Below are positions 1 through 7,696 of a DNA stretch of 64,000 nt, one piece after another. Both the position numbers and the translations under genes were made by a program. Location: the NCBI RefSeq assembly GCF_004331465.1, contig NZ_SJKB01000001.1, positions 558,001 to 622,000 of the forward strand. The letters are read 5' to 3'. How positions within the stretch are numbered: position 1 is the first letter of the stretch; every line of letters starts with the position of its first letter. The stretch comes from Kribbella pittospori. Lineage in GTDB: Bacteria > Actinomycetota > Actinomycetes > Propionibacteriales > Kribbellaceae. Under the pieces are notes generated by a model, which was given only the letters and a program-made list of their open reading frames with translations, was not told the DNA's origin and did not search any database.

Positions 1-474
1 CGTGGACCCGGTGACCGAGAAGTACTCACCGGCGTACGACACGTCCTCCTCGGTCCACAACCGTCGTACCAGTTGGAGGAATTCGCGGGTCCGGGCGTAC
101 CGCTGCGCCTGGTCGCCCTCGGAGTCGCCGTACGCGGCGAGATTGTCCTGGCCGGAGACGATGTTGATCAGCAGCCGTCCGCCGCTCAGCTGATCCAGCG
201 TCCCGGCCGCCGACGCGAAGTGCGCGGGCTGCCAGTACCCGGGCCGGATCGCCACCAGCGGCTGGAAGGTCGTCGTCCGCGCCGCCAGCGCGGTCGCCAC
301 CGTGAACGTGTCCGGCCGGCCCCACCCGGTCCCGAGCAACGCGCCGCCCCAGCCGTGATCCTCGGCGAGCCGGGCGAGCTCGGTCAACCGCTCCAGACTG
401 TTGTGACCCGCGCCGGCGTCGTCCCCGCGATGCCCGGGAGCGACCTGATTCGGGAGGTACCAGAGGAAAGTCAT
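1..474 (-). CDS. LLM-class flavin-dependent monooxygenase, SsuD-like (partial)
   Basis: The 158 N-terminal residues are present and the gene runs off the left edge of the window. The sequence opens MTFLWYLPNQ and continues through RLTELARLAEDHGWGGALL, PLVAIRPGYWQPAHFA and LDQLSGGRLLINIVSG. This is the bacterial-luciferase TIM-barrel pattern of the alkanesulfonate monooxygenase (SsuD) branch. Such enzymes use FMNH2 from a partner reductase and O2 to oxidise sulfonates or other small organics. The ATG at 474 is chosen because a stop lies five codons upstream in frame. It has no clear Shine-Dalgarno sequence. It diverges from the DUF2252 gene. The family is secure; the substrate is unknown. Confidence 0.85.
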   Translation of the reverse strand, partial: MTFLWYLPNQVAPGHRGDDAGAGHNSLERLTELARLAEDHGWGGALLGTGWGRPDTFTVATALAARTTTFQPLVAIRPGYWQPAHFASAAGTLDQLSGGRLLINIVSGQDNLAAYGDSEGDQAQRYARTREFLQLVRRLWTEEDVSYAGEYFSVTGST

Positions 475-563
475 GCAAAGGAGTTTATGTCCATCGTATT
501 AGTAGACTTTCGAATCGTCTCGCGGTCTGGTCAAGCGGGCCGGGATGAGTGGACGCTGGCGGT

Positions 564-1976
564 ATGACTGCGGAGCGGCCGAGCGCCGGGGAGCGGGCGG
601 CGCAGGGGAAGGCGGTGCGGAAGGAGGTGCCGCTCGACGCGCATGCCGAGGTGGGGGCGAGCGGCTCGCGGGACCCGATCGGGCTGCTGCTCGGGCAGGC
701 GGAGGGACGGGTACCGGAACTGGTGCCGATCCGGCACGGGCGGATGTTGGTGTCGCCGTTCACGTTCTACCGTGGCGCGGCGCTGGTGATGGCGTCCGAC
801 CTGGCGCAGACGCCGGCGACGGGATTGCCGGTCCAGCTGTGCGGGGATGCGCACCTGTCGAACTTCGGGGCGTACGCCTCGCCGGAACGGCGACTCGTGT
901 TCGACATCAACGACTTCGACGAGACGCAGCCCGGCCCGTTCGAGTGGGACGTGAAACGCCTGGCGACCAGCTTCGTGGTGGCCGGCCGTGACAACGGGTT
1001 CGACCCGAAGCAGTGCCGGAAAGCCGCCCGGACGGCGGTCAGGGCCTACCGGAAGTCGATGCGTGCGTTCGCCGGGCAGTCGATCCTGGCGGTCTGGTAC
1101 GCCCGGCTCGACGTCCAGGACACGGTCGCGCAGTACAAGGCGACGCTGTCGCGTGCCGACCTGAAGCGGCAGAAGTCGCTGGTCCGCACCACCGAGTCGA
1201 CGCTGGCGAAGGCCTACTCCCGGGACAACCTGCAGGCGGTGGGCAAGCTGACCAAGTCCGTCGACGGACGGCGCCGGATCGTCTCGAACCCGCCACTGAT
1301 CGTTCCTATTGTCGAACTCGACGGTGTCGACGGGATCGACACCGCCGACGTGTTCGCGGAACTGGGCAAACTGTTCGTCGACTACCGCGCCACCCTCCAG
1401 TCGGATCGCGGGCATCTGCTGGACCACTTCCAGCTGACGGACGTCGCGCACAAGGTGGTCGGCGTCGGCAGCGTCGGTACCCGGGCCTGGGTCCTACTGC
1501 TCGAGTCCACCGTCGCGGACGAGGCGCTCCTGCTGCAGGCCAAGCAGGCCGGTCCGTCCGTCCTCAGTGCGTACGCCGGACCATCGGCGTATGCGAATCA
1601 CGGGGAGCGGGTCGTCTCCGGGCAGCGCCTGATGCAGGCCACCAGCGACATCTTCCTGGGCTGGCTGCACGCGGCGGCGCCGGGAGAGGATTACTACCTG
1701 CGGCAGTTGCGCGACTGGAAGATGTCGACCGAGATCGCCGAACTGCGTCCGCAGGGCCTGGATCTCTACGCCCGCTTGTGCGGCTGGACGCTCGCCCGGG
1801 CCCATGCCCGCTCCGGCGACCGCTTCGCGATCGCGGCGTACCTGGGCAAGTCGGCACGCTTCGACCACGCCGTCGCCGACTTCGCCGAGACGTACGCCGA
1901 TCTGAACGAAGGCGACCACGCGGCACTCGCCGTAGCGGTGAAGTCCGGGACGGTCGAGGCCCGGACCGGCCTCTGA
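564..1976 (+). CDS. DUF2252 family protein (kinase-like fold)
   Basis: 470 residues, full length for DUF2252. Family hallmarks are LCGDAHLSNFG from about residue 92, FDINDFDETQ about 20 residues later, then FEWDVKRLATS. The first two resemble the catalytic loop (HGDxHxxN) and metal-binding DFD of aminoglycoside-phosphotransferase/HipA-type kinases, so ATP-dependent phosphotransfer is plausible but unproven. An in-frame GTG at 549 exists. The ATG at 564 is preferred because the conserved N-terminus MTAERPSAGERAA follows it. No neighbour points to a role. Confidence 0.8.
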   Translation: MTAERPSAGERAAQGKAVRKEVPLDAHAEVGASGSRDPIGLLLGQAEGRVPELVPIRHGRMLVSPFTFYRGAALVMASDLAQTPATGLPVQLCGDAHLSNFGAYASPERRLVFDINDFDETQPGPFEWDVKRLATSFVVAGRDNGFDPKQCRKAARTAVRAYRKSMRAFAGQSILAVWYARLDVQDTVAQYKATLSRADLKRQKSLVRTTESTLAKAYSRDNLQAVGKLTKSVDGRRRIVSNPPLIVPIVELDGVDGIDTADVFAELGKLFVDYRATLQSDRGHLLDHFQLTDVAHKVVGVGSVGTRAWVLLLESTVADEALLLQAKQAGPSVLSAYAGPSAYANHGERVVSGQRLMQATSDIFLGWLHAAAPGEDYYLRQLRDWKMSTEIAELRPQGLDLYARLCGWTLARAHARSGDRFAIAAYLGKSARFDHAVADFAETYADLNEGDHAALAVAVKSGTVEARTGL

Positions 1977-2029
1977 CTCAGTACTGCGAGTTGTCGGGGC
2001 CAGCAGAATTCCCTGTTGGACTGTGCGCC

Positions 2030-2061
2030 GGGAACGTGAACAGGATGCTGGAGACGTTCCC
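2030..2061. repeat. Inverted repeat upstream of the aldo/keto reductase
   Basis: GGGAACGT at 2030-2037 is repeated perfectly inverted as ACGTTCCC at 2054-2061 with a 16-base spacer. It starts 53 bases after the DUF2252 stop and ends 19 bases before the reductase start. It could be a weak terminator or an operator. No T tract follows. Confidence 0.35.
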
Positions 2062-2080
2062 CAACGGTTCGGAGGACCGG

Positions 2081-3046
2081 ATGACGAAGGCAGCACAGCG
2101 TTCGCTCGGCGACGGTGGACCGGAGGTCAGTGCGCTCGGGATGGGGTGCTGGGCGATCGGCGGGCCGCACGCACGGCAGGGGAGTCCGGTTGGTTGGGGG
2201 GTGATCGACGACGACGAGTCGAAGCGGGCGCTGCGGCGCGCGTACGACCTCGGCGTGACGTTCTTCGACACGGCCGACGTCTACGGCTGCGGCCACAGCG
2301 AGAAGCTGATCGCGGCCGCGCTCGGCGACGTCCGGGATGACATCGTGATCGCGTCGAAGGCCGGCTACACGTACGTCGAGGAGACCCGCGAGGCACCGGG
2401 GGAGAACGGCGACCCGGACTACATTCGCTGGGCCTGTGACGAGTCGCTGCGGCGGCTCGGGACGGACCACATCGATCTGTACCAGTTCCACCTGGGCGGC
2501 TACGACCTGGCGAAGGCGGACGACGTCCTCGCGGTCTTCGAGGAACTGGTTGCCGCAGGCAAAGTACGGGCGATCGGCTGGAGCACGGACAGCCCGGAGC
2601 GGGCCGCGGTCTTCGCGAAGAGCGAGCACTGCAAGGCGATCCAGCAGCACTTCAACGTGTTCGGAGGCAACGCCGAGGTGCTCGAGCTGTGCGAGCAGCA
2701 CGGCCTGGCGAGCATCGTCCGCGGTCCGCTCGGCATGGGCCTGCTGACCGGCAAGTTCGATCAGAACAGCACCCTCCCGGCGGACGACGTACGCCACGGC
2801 TGGGACTTCCGCACCGGCGACCAGGCCGAGTCCCTCCGCCGCCTCGACGCCATCCGCGACGTCCTCACGTCGAACGGCCGCACCCTGGCCCAAGGCGCCC
2901 TCGCCTGGCTGTGGTCCCGCAGCGAAGCCTTCATCCCCATCCCCGGCTTCAAGACCGTAGCCCAGGTGGAGGAAAACGCCGCCGCCCTCGACCACGGCCC
3001 TCTCACCAAGGACCAACTGACCGAGGTCAGCACGATCCTGGCCTGA
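2081..3046 (+). CDS. Aldo/keto reductase
   Basis: 321 residues, an NADPH-dependent carbonyl reductase with a TIM-barrel fold. The catalytic tetrad is visible: D63 and Y68 in FFDTADVYG, K93 in ASKAGY and H137 in LYQFHLGG. The C-terminal cofactor-binding segment IPIPGFKTVAQVEENAAAL is also present. It belongs to the YhdN/AKR11-like branch; the substrate is unknown. The ATG at 2081 is preferred over the in-frame ATG at 2045 because GGAGG at 2071 sits five bases in front of it. It converges with the thiolase gene, leaving a 6-base gap. Confidence 0.88.
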   Translation: MTKAAQRSLGDGGPEVSALGMGCWAIGGPHARQGSPVGWGVIDDDESKRALRRAYDLGVTFFDTADVYGCGHSEKLIAAALGDVRDDIVIASKAGYTYVEETREAPGENGDPDYIRWACDESLRRLGTDHIDLYQFHLGGYDLAKADDVLAVFEELVAAGKVRAIGWSTDSPERAAVFAKSEHCKAIQQHFNVFGGNAEVLELCEQHGLASIVRGPLGMGLLTGKFDQNSTLPADDVRHGWDFRTGDQAESLRRLDAIRDVLTSNGRTLAQGALAWLWSRSEAFIPIPGFKTVAQVEENAAALDHGPLTKDQLTEVSTILA

Positions 3047-3052
3047 CCGGAG

Positions 3053-4249
3053 TCAGCGGTTGGCGGGCTGGTAGGCGGTCACGACGACGGCGCCGCCGAG
3101 GCCGATGTTGTGCTGAAGGGCGACAGCGGCGCCGTCCACCTGGCGGGCACCGGCCTCGCCGCGGAGTTGCCACGTGAGCTCCGCGCATTGGGCGAGGCCG
3201 GTGGCGCCGAGCGGATGGCCCTTGGAGATGAGTCCGCCGGACGGGTTGACGACCCAGCGTCCGCCGTACGTCGTGTCGTTGCCGTCGACCAGCTTGTGTC
3301 CTTCGCCTTCGCCGGCCAGGCCGAGTGCCTCGTAGGTGAACAGCTCGTTCGGGGCGAAGCAGTCGTGGAGTTCGATCACGTCGAGGTCGTCGGGGGTGAG
3401 CCCGGTCTGCGCGTAGACCTGGTCCGCCGCCGTACGGCTCATGTCTGTGCCGACCAGGTTGATCGCGCTGTTGGTGCCGAAGGTCGAGGGCAGGTCGGTG
3501 ACCATCGCTTGGCCGACGATCTCGACGGCGCGGTCACCGAGGTCGTGCTCCTCGACGAACCGCTCGCTCGCGAGCACAGCCGCGCCGGAACCGTCGGAGG
3601 TCGGCGAGCACATCAGCCTGGTCAGACCGGCATCGGCGTACACCGTCTTGGCGTTCTTGATGTCCTCGACGGTGTAGACGTCCTGGAACTGCGCGTACGG
3701 GTTGTTCACCGAGTGCCGGTGGTTCTTGGCCGCGATCTTCGCGAAGTGGTCCGGCGTCGAGCCGTACCGCTCGTTGTGCTCCAGCCCGGCGACGCCATAC
3801 ATCCACGGCGCCGGCGGGGTGGCGAACTCGCGGATTTCGGCGAGGGCTTGGACGTGCTTAGCGACCGGCCATTCGCGGTCGTCGTACGCCGCGGCGAGTG
3901 AACCGGGCTGCATCTTCTCGAAGCCGAGCGCGAGCGTGCAGTCGGCCAGACCGCCGCGGATCGCGCTCGCGGCCAGGTACAGCGCGGTCGACCCGGTCGA
4001 GCAGTTGTTGTTCACGTTGGTGATCGGGATGCCGGTCATGCCGAGCTCGTAGACGGCACGCTGGCCGCAGGTGGAGTCGCCGAACACGTATCCGACGTGG
4101 GCCTGCTCGATCCGGTCGAAGGTGATGCCGGCGTCGTCCAGCGCCTTGCTGCCGGACTCCTTGGCCATCGCCGGGTAGTCCCAGCCCGTCCGGCGGCCCG
4201 GCTTCTCGAACTTCGTCATGCCGACGCCGATGACGTAGACCTTGTGCAC
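3053..4249 (-). CDS. Thiolase family protein (SCP2/lipid-transfer type)
   Basis: 398 residues. The nucleophilic Cys is C83 in [25 protein letters not shown] and [14 protein letters not shown] carry the catalytic histidines. The C-terminal CxG of FadA-type thiolases is replaced by LQHNIGLGG, as in SCP2-type thiolases and nonspecific lipid-transfer proteins. It would cleave a 3-ketoacyl-CoA, often a branched or cyclic one, and so could supply the last step of the acyl-CoA pathway encoded downstream. The GTG at 4249 has AGGAGG six bases upstream, and that ribosome site overlaps the TAG stop of the racemase-like gene, so the two form an operon. Confidence 0.85.
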   Translation of the reverse strand: MHKVYVIGVGMTKFEKPGRRTGWDYPAMAKESGSKALDDAGITFDRIEQAHVGYVFGDSTCGQRAVYELGMTGIPITNVNNNCSTGSTALYLAASAIRGGLADCTLALGFEKMQPGSLAAAYDDREWPVAKHVQALAEIREFATPPAPWMYGVAGLEHNERYGSTPDHFAKIAAKNHRHSVNNPYAQFQDVYTVEDIKNAKTVYADAGLTRLMCSPTSDGSGAAVLASERFVEEHDLGDRAVEIVGQAMVTDLPSTFGTNSAINLVGTDMSRTAADQVYAQTGLTPDDLDVIELHDCFAPNELFTYEALGLAGEGEGHKLVDGNDTTYGGRWVVNPSGGLISKGHPLGATGLAQCAELTWQLRGEAGARQVDGAAVALQHNIGLGGAVVVTAYQPANR

Positions 4250-4257
4250 GTCGCCTC

Positions 4258-5112
4258 CTAGTCCATCGTGACGAGGCCGGACAGCATGATGTCCAGCTGA
4301 TCGATCGTGCCCGACCCGATCGACTGGGCCTCGAAGGAATGGCCGAACGGGCTTGCGTGCACCAGTGGCGCTCCCGCGCAGACCTCGCCGTCTTCGACGG
4401 CGAGCAAATACCGAACGCAGGTGCCGGTTCCACACGGACCGCGATTGAGTACGCCGTCACCCCAGATCACCGCGCTGCGGGTCGACAATCCGGTCACCGG
4501 TTCAGTGATCAGCAGCATGTCCGGCGCCGGGACTTCGCTCGCCGGCCCACGCAGGCGGCTCAGGAGGTCGTGCCCCGCGACCGCCAGCTCGTGGAACGAG
4601 AACCGGTCGAGCTGTACGCCGAGGTCGGAGGCAGTGACGGCCGCGAAGCGGTTGCCGCCGGCCGATGCCGACCTGATCCGAAGGGGCCTGCCCAGGTAGT
4701 CGACCTGCTGGCTAACCGACGTACGCGTCACCGCAGGCATGTCGACAGCGACACGGCCGGAGCCGAGGCTCCTGCCCACGATGAGACCGGCCGCCGTCTC
4801 GAACGTCGCAGCGGGGTCCGTGTTCGGGTTGGTGCACATGGCTGTGGCGAACAAGGTCGCCTCACCACATCCGCCGAGCGGCCCGTGCGCGGCGACGAAC
4901 CTGAGCCCATAGTCGGCGTCGTACCTCGATGGCTCGAACACCACCGCGACGATCGCTGTCGGGTCGCTTCCACGGGTCTTGAAGTAGTCGACCCGGACCA
5001 GTTCGAGCGCCTCGCCATCGCACTGCTCCGACGAGGTCAGGTCGTAGCACGCGACCGGTTGGCCCTCGCTCGTGCCCTCGGCGACGAATCCGCTCACGAT
5101 GGTTGCAGTCAC
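4258..5112 (-). CDS. Proline racemase/hydroxyproline epimerase superfamily protein, divergent
   Basis: 284 residues, shorter than the usual 310-345. Both active-site cysteine contexts are recognisable: C82 in [10 protein letters not shown], where the family normally reads CGHGT, and C227 in GPCGTGTC. Family members racemise proline, epimerise 4-hydroxyproline or dehydrate trans-3-hydroxyproline by a two-base mechanism. Here the Cys pair is kept but the His beside the first Cys is Glu, so the chemistry may differ. It is the first gene of a two-gene operon with the thiolase. The GTG at 5112 is used because the ATG at 5120 meets a stop after three codons. A 20-base perfect dyad abuts the start. 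Confidence 0.72.
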   Translation of the reverse strand: MTATIVSGFVAEGTSEGQPVACYDLTSSEQCDGEALELVRVDYFKTRGSDPTAIVAVVFEPSRYDADYGLRFVAAHGPLGGCGEATLFATAMCTNPNTDPAATFETAAGLIVGRSLGSGRVAVDMPAVTRTSVSQQVDYLGRPLRIRSASAGGNRFAAVTASDLGVQLDRFSFHELAVAGHDLLSRLRGPASEVPAPDMLLITEPVTGLSTRSAVIWGDGVLNRGPCGTGTCVRYLLAVEDGEVCAGAPLVHASPFGHSFEAQSIGSGTIDQLDIMLSGLVTMD

Positions 5113-5131
5113 CGAACCATCATTGGTTCGG
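5112..5131. promoter_or_regulatory. Perfect 8+4+8 palindrome, candidate operator
   Basis: CCGAACCA at 5112-5119 and TGGTTCGG at 5124-5131 are exact inverted copies around TCAT. The element covers the first base of the minus-strand GTG start and lies in the divergent region before the plus-strand SDR. Its symmetry and position suit a dimeric repressor. A second, smaller dyad, TGCGCC-N5-GGCGCA, follows at 5144-5160. A half-site CCGAACCAT recurs at 20901. The regulator is not identified. Confidence 0.5.
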
Positions 5132-5258
5132 CATGATCGCGGTTGCGCCCTACAGGCGCAGGAAAACCCGTCACCGGCTTCCGACGAAGCGAGCTACCCC
5201 GGCTCTGAGCGCACTCATAGCGTGAATCGGCGGTCAAGTTCGGGACGGAGGCATCGGA

Positions 5259-5990
5259 ATGTTCGCACCAACCGAGCCGGCGCGCGTCGCTGTCGTGACC
5301 GGCGGCGCGGGCGGCCTGGGACGGGCCTGTGTCGAGTCGCTGCTGGCGCGCGGAACGGCTGTGGCCGTCGTCGATCGGCTTCCACCGAAGGACCTGCCCG
5401 ACAAGGCCATCTGCGTGACCGCCGACGTGACGTCGCCCGATCAGGTCCGCAGCGCGCACGAGGAGGTGGTGGACCGGCTCGGCGGGGTGTCGATCCTGGT
5501 CAACGCCGCGGGGATCGCTCGCTCCACCCGGTTCGCCGACATCAGTCTCGACGAGTGGCAGAGCGTCCTGGGCGTCTCCATCACCGGCACCTTTCTGATG
5601 ACGCAGGCGTGTCTGCCGGGCATGCGCGCGGCCGGCTGGGGCCGGATCGTGAACTTCTCCTCGACCGCGGGCAAGAACGTCTCCACCTTGGGCGGTGCGC
5701 ACTACACCACTGCGAAGGCAGGGCTGCTCGGCCTGACGCGGGCCCTGGCCCAGGAGCTCGGCCCGCTCGGAATCACGGTGAATGCGGTGTGCCCAGGTCT
5801 CTTCGATACCGAGATGGCGCGCTCGCTCGCGCCCGGACGCGATCTCGACGCGTACCTCGGTGGTCTGCCCGTTCCACGGATCGGGCAGCCGTCGGAAGTC
5901 GGCGAACTGGTGGCCTTCCTCGCCGGCGATCAGGCGGCGTACATCACCGGGGCGTCGGTCGACATCAACGGCGGGGAGCTGATGGTCTGA
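5259..5990 (+). CDS. SDR family NAD(P)-dependent oxidoreductase
   Basis: 243 residues, a classical short-chain dehydrogenase. The cofactor loop is TGGAGGLG (14-21). It has NAAG, FSSTAG with the catalytic Ser, and YTTAK with Y149 and K153. FabG-like enzymes interconvert 3-hydroxy and 3-keto acyl groups. It ends seven bases before the alpha-oxoamine synthase, suggesting a pair in which one makes or cleaves an amino-ketone and the other reduces or oxidises it. It could equally be the 3-hydroxyacyl-CoA step of the local pathway. GGAGG lies seven bases before the ATG. A TAGCGT hexamer at 5218 is a possible -10 element. Confidence 0.85.
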   Translation: MFAPTEPARVAVVTGGAGGLGRACVESLLARGTAVAVVDRLPPKDLPDKAICVTADVTSPDQVRSAHEEVVDRLGGVSILVNAAGIARSTRFADISLDEWQSVLGVSITGTFLMTQACLPGMRAAGWGRIVNFSSTAGKNVSTLGGAHYTTAKAGLLGLTRALAQELGPLGITVNAVCPGLFDTEMARSLAPGRDLDAYLGGLPVPRIGQPSEVGELVAFLAGDQAAYITGASVDINGGELMV

Positions 5991-5997
5991 TGCCGCC

Positions 5998-7134
5998 GTG
6001 GTGACACTGGACGGACCGCAAGGCCCGCGGATCCGCACCAGCGATGGGCGCGAGCTCCTCAACCTCTGCTCCAACGACTACCTCGGGCTGGCCAACGATC
6101 CCGGCGTACGCCGGGTTGCCCACGAGGCGCTCGACCGGCTCGGGTTCGGCTACGCCTCCGGCCGGATCATCTCCGGTACGTCGACCGCGCATCTGCAACT
6201 CGAGGAGGAACTGAGCTGCTTCCTCGGCACTGAGGCGTCGCTGCTGTTCACGTCCTGCTTCGACGCGAACACCGGCCTGTTCGAGGTGCTGCTCGGACCC
6301 GAGGACGTCGCGATCTCCGATGCCGCGAACCACGCATCGATCATCGACGGACTTCGCCTGTGCCGGGCACGCCGGGCGATCTACCCGTCGCGCGACCTCG
6401 AGAGTCTTCGGAGGGAGCTCGCGGCATCCAGCGATGCCCGACGCCGACTGATCGTCACCGACGGCGTCTTCTCGATGAACGGCGGCAGCCCGGACCTGGC
6501 GGCTGTGTGTGACCTCGCCGATGAGTACGACGCTCTGCTCGTCGTCGACGACTCGCACGGGACCGGCGTACTCGGCGACCACGGACGCGGCACCGTCTGC
6601 GATCCCGACGTCGCCGGTCGGGTAGATCTGGTGACCGGAACCTTCGGCAAGGCCCTGGGTGGCGCAGGGGGTGGCTTCGTCAGTGGCCGGCGCGAGTACG
6701 TCGACCTGCTGCGCCAGAAGGCACGCCCGTACGTGTTCTCCAACGCACTCCCGCCCCTACAGGTCCAGGTGGCCCGGCACGCGTTGCGGCTGCTCGAGCG
6801 CGACGACGACCGCCGTTCGCGGTTGCTGGACAACACCGCACTGCTGCGCAGCGAACTCACGCGCCATGGCCTCGTCGTGCCGGAAGGCAATCACCCGATC
6901 ATCCCGATCATCCTGGGTGACGCCGACGTCGCCCTCGCCGCGGCCGCCGAGCTGCTGCGGCGCGACATCCTCGCGATCGCCCTGACCTTCCCGGTCGTGT
7001 CGGCTGACACCGCACGGATCCGGCTGCAGGTATCGGCCGCGCATACCCCGGCTGAGCTATTGGCCGCGGCAACCACGATCGCGGAGGTGGTCCGCGGAAT
7101 GAACGCTTGCGAAACCTTCGGCGTACGCACATAG
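5998..7134 (+). CDS. PLP-dependent alpha-oxoamine synthase (Kbl/BioF family)
   Basis: 378 residues. Hallmarks are LCSNDYLGL near residue 25, GRIISGTS, DDSHGTG and TFGKALGG with K218 as the likely PLP Schiff-base lysine. Members join an amino acid to an acyl-CoA with loss of CO2, or cleave 2-amino-3-ketobutyrate with CoA. The N-terminus is about 15-20 residues shorter than in Kbl or BioF. No threonine dehydrogenase and no biotin genes are nearby, so the substrate is open. The GTG at 5998 is followed directly by a second GTG at 6001, and either may serve. Its TAG stop lies inside regulatory element A. Confidence 0.82.
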   Translation: MVTLDGPQGPRIRTSDGRELLNLCSNDYLGLANDPGVRRVAHEALDRLGFGYASGRIISGTSTAHLQLEEELSCFLGTEASLLFTSCFDANTGLFEVLLGPEDVAISDAANHASIIDGLRLCRARRAIYPSRDLESLRRELAASSDARRRLIVTDGVFSMNGGSPDLAAVCDLADEYDALLVVDDSHGTGVLGDHGRGTVCDPDVAGRVDLVTGTFGKALGGAGGGFVSGRREYVDLLRQKARPYVFSNALPPLQVQVARHALRLLERDDDRRSRLLDNTALLRSELTRHGLVVPEGNHPIIPIILGDADVALAAAAELLRRDILAIALTFPVVSADTARIRLQVSAAHTPAELLAAATTIAEVVRGMNACETFGVRT

Positions 7135-7149
7135 TGTACGTGCATACGT
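7106..7149 (+). promoter_or_regulatory. Promoter/operator element A, predicted TetR regulon
   Basis: The core ATAGTGTACGTGCATACGT at 7131-7149 matches elements B and C at 16 or more of 19 positions. It contains the dyad GTACG-TG-CATAC and a TAGTGT -10-like hexamer. GGCGTA at 7120 lies exactly five bases before the core, as in B and C. CTTGCG at 7106 could be a -35 with a long 19-base spacer. It overlaps the stop of the oxoamine synthase and precedes the lipoprotein-transporter operon. Confidence 0.65.
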
Positions 7150-7170
7150 GATCGCGGAGAGGTGCACGGT

Positions 7171-7695
7171 ATGGGCGGACGCTGGCTTGTGCGGGGCGCG
7201 ATGGCGATGGTTGCCGTCGTCTCCTTGTCCGGATGTGACTTCGCCGAGCTGAACTTCCGGGTGGACGACCGGTTGCAGTTCGCCGGCCCTGCAGCCCGGT
7301 CGACAGTGGGTACTCCGGTCACCGTCCGCTGGACGATGGACGATTTCCGGGTCGCGGCCGAGGGCAGCGAGGCGCCGTCGGACGGGGCCGGCTACTTCGC
7401 GGTTTTCGTCGACCAGAAGCCGGTCAGGCCCGGCCACACGATGGACGACGTGGCCGACGGCGACCCTTCCTGCGAGGAGTCACCGACATGCCCCGACCAG
7501 GACTACCTGGCCAAGCACGACGTCTACACCACCACGAGCGGCGACGTCGAGATTCCGACGATCCCGGATCTGCCCGGCAGCGAGGAGAAGGTGCAACTCC
7601 ACACCATCACGATCGTGCTCATGGACACCTCCGGGCATCGCATCGGTGAGTCGGCCTGGGACCTCGAGGTCCGGGTCCGGAAGGCGGGGTTCTGA
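7171..7695 (+). CDS. Putative lipoprotein at the head of the transporter operon
   Basis: 174 residues. The signal peptide ends in a lipobox, VVSLSGC, so the mature protein should begin with a lipidated Cys outside the membrane. The rest (a basic, Thr/Val-rich start, then an acidic segment with two Cys in CEESPTCPDQD) matches no family I recognise. It has no periplasmic-binding-protein pattern. Its stop is one base before the MFS-ABC fusion start, so it probably belongs to the transport complex. The ATG at 7171 is chosen because GGAGAGG lies eight bases upstream. The in-frame GTG at 7162 is less well placed. Confidence 0.75.
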   Translation: MGGRWLVRGAMAMVAVVSLSGCDFAELNFRVDDRLQFAGPAARSTVGTPVTVRWTMDDFRVAAEGSEAPSDGAGYFAVFVDQKPVRPGHTMDDVADGDPSCEESPTCPDQDYLAKHDVYTTTSGDVEIPTIPDLPGSEEKVQLHTITIVLMDTSGHRIGESAWDLEVRVRKAGF

Positions 7696-7696
7696 C

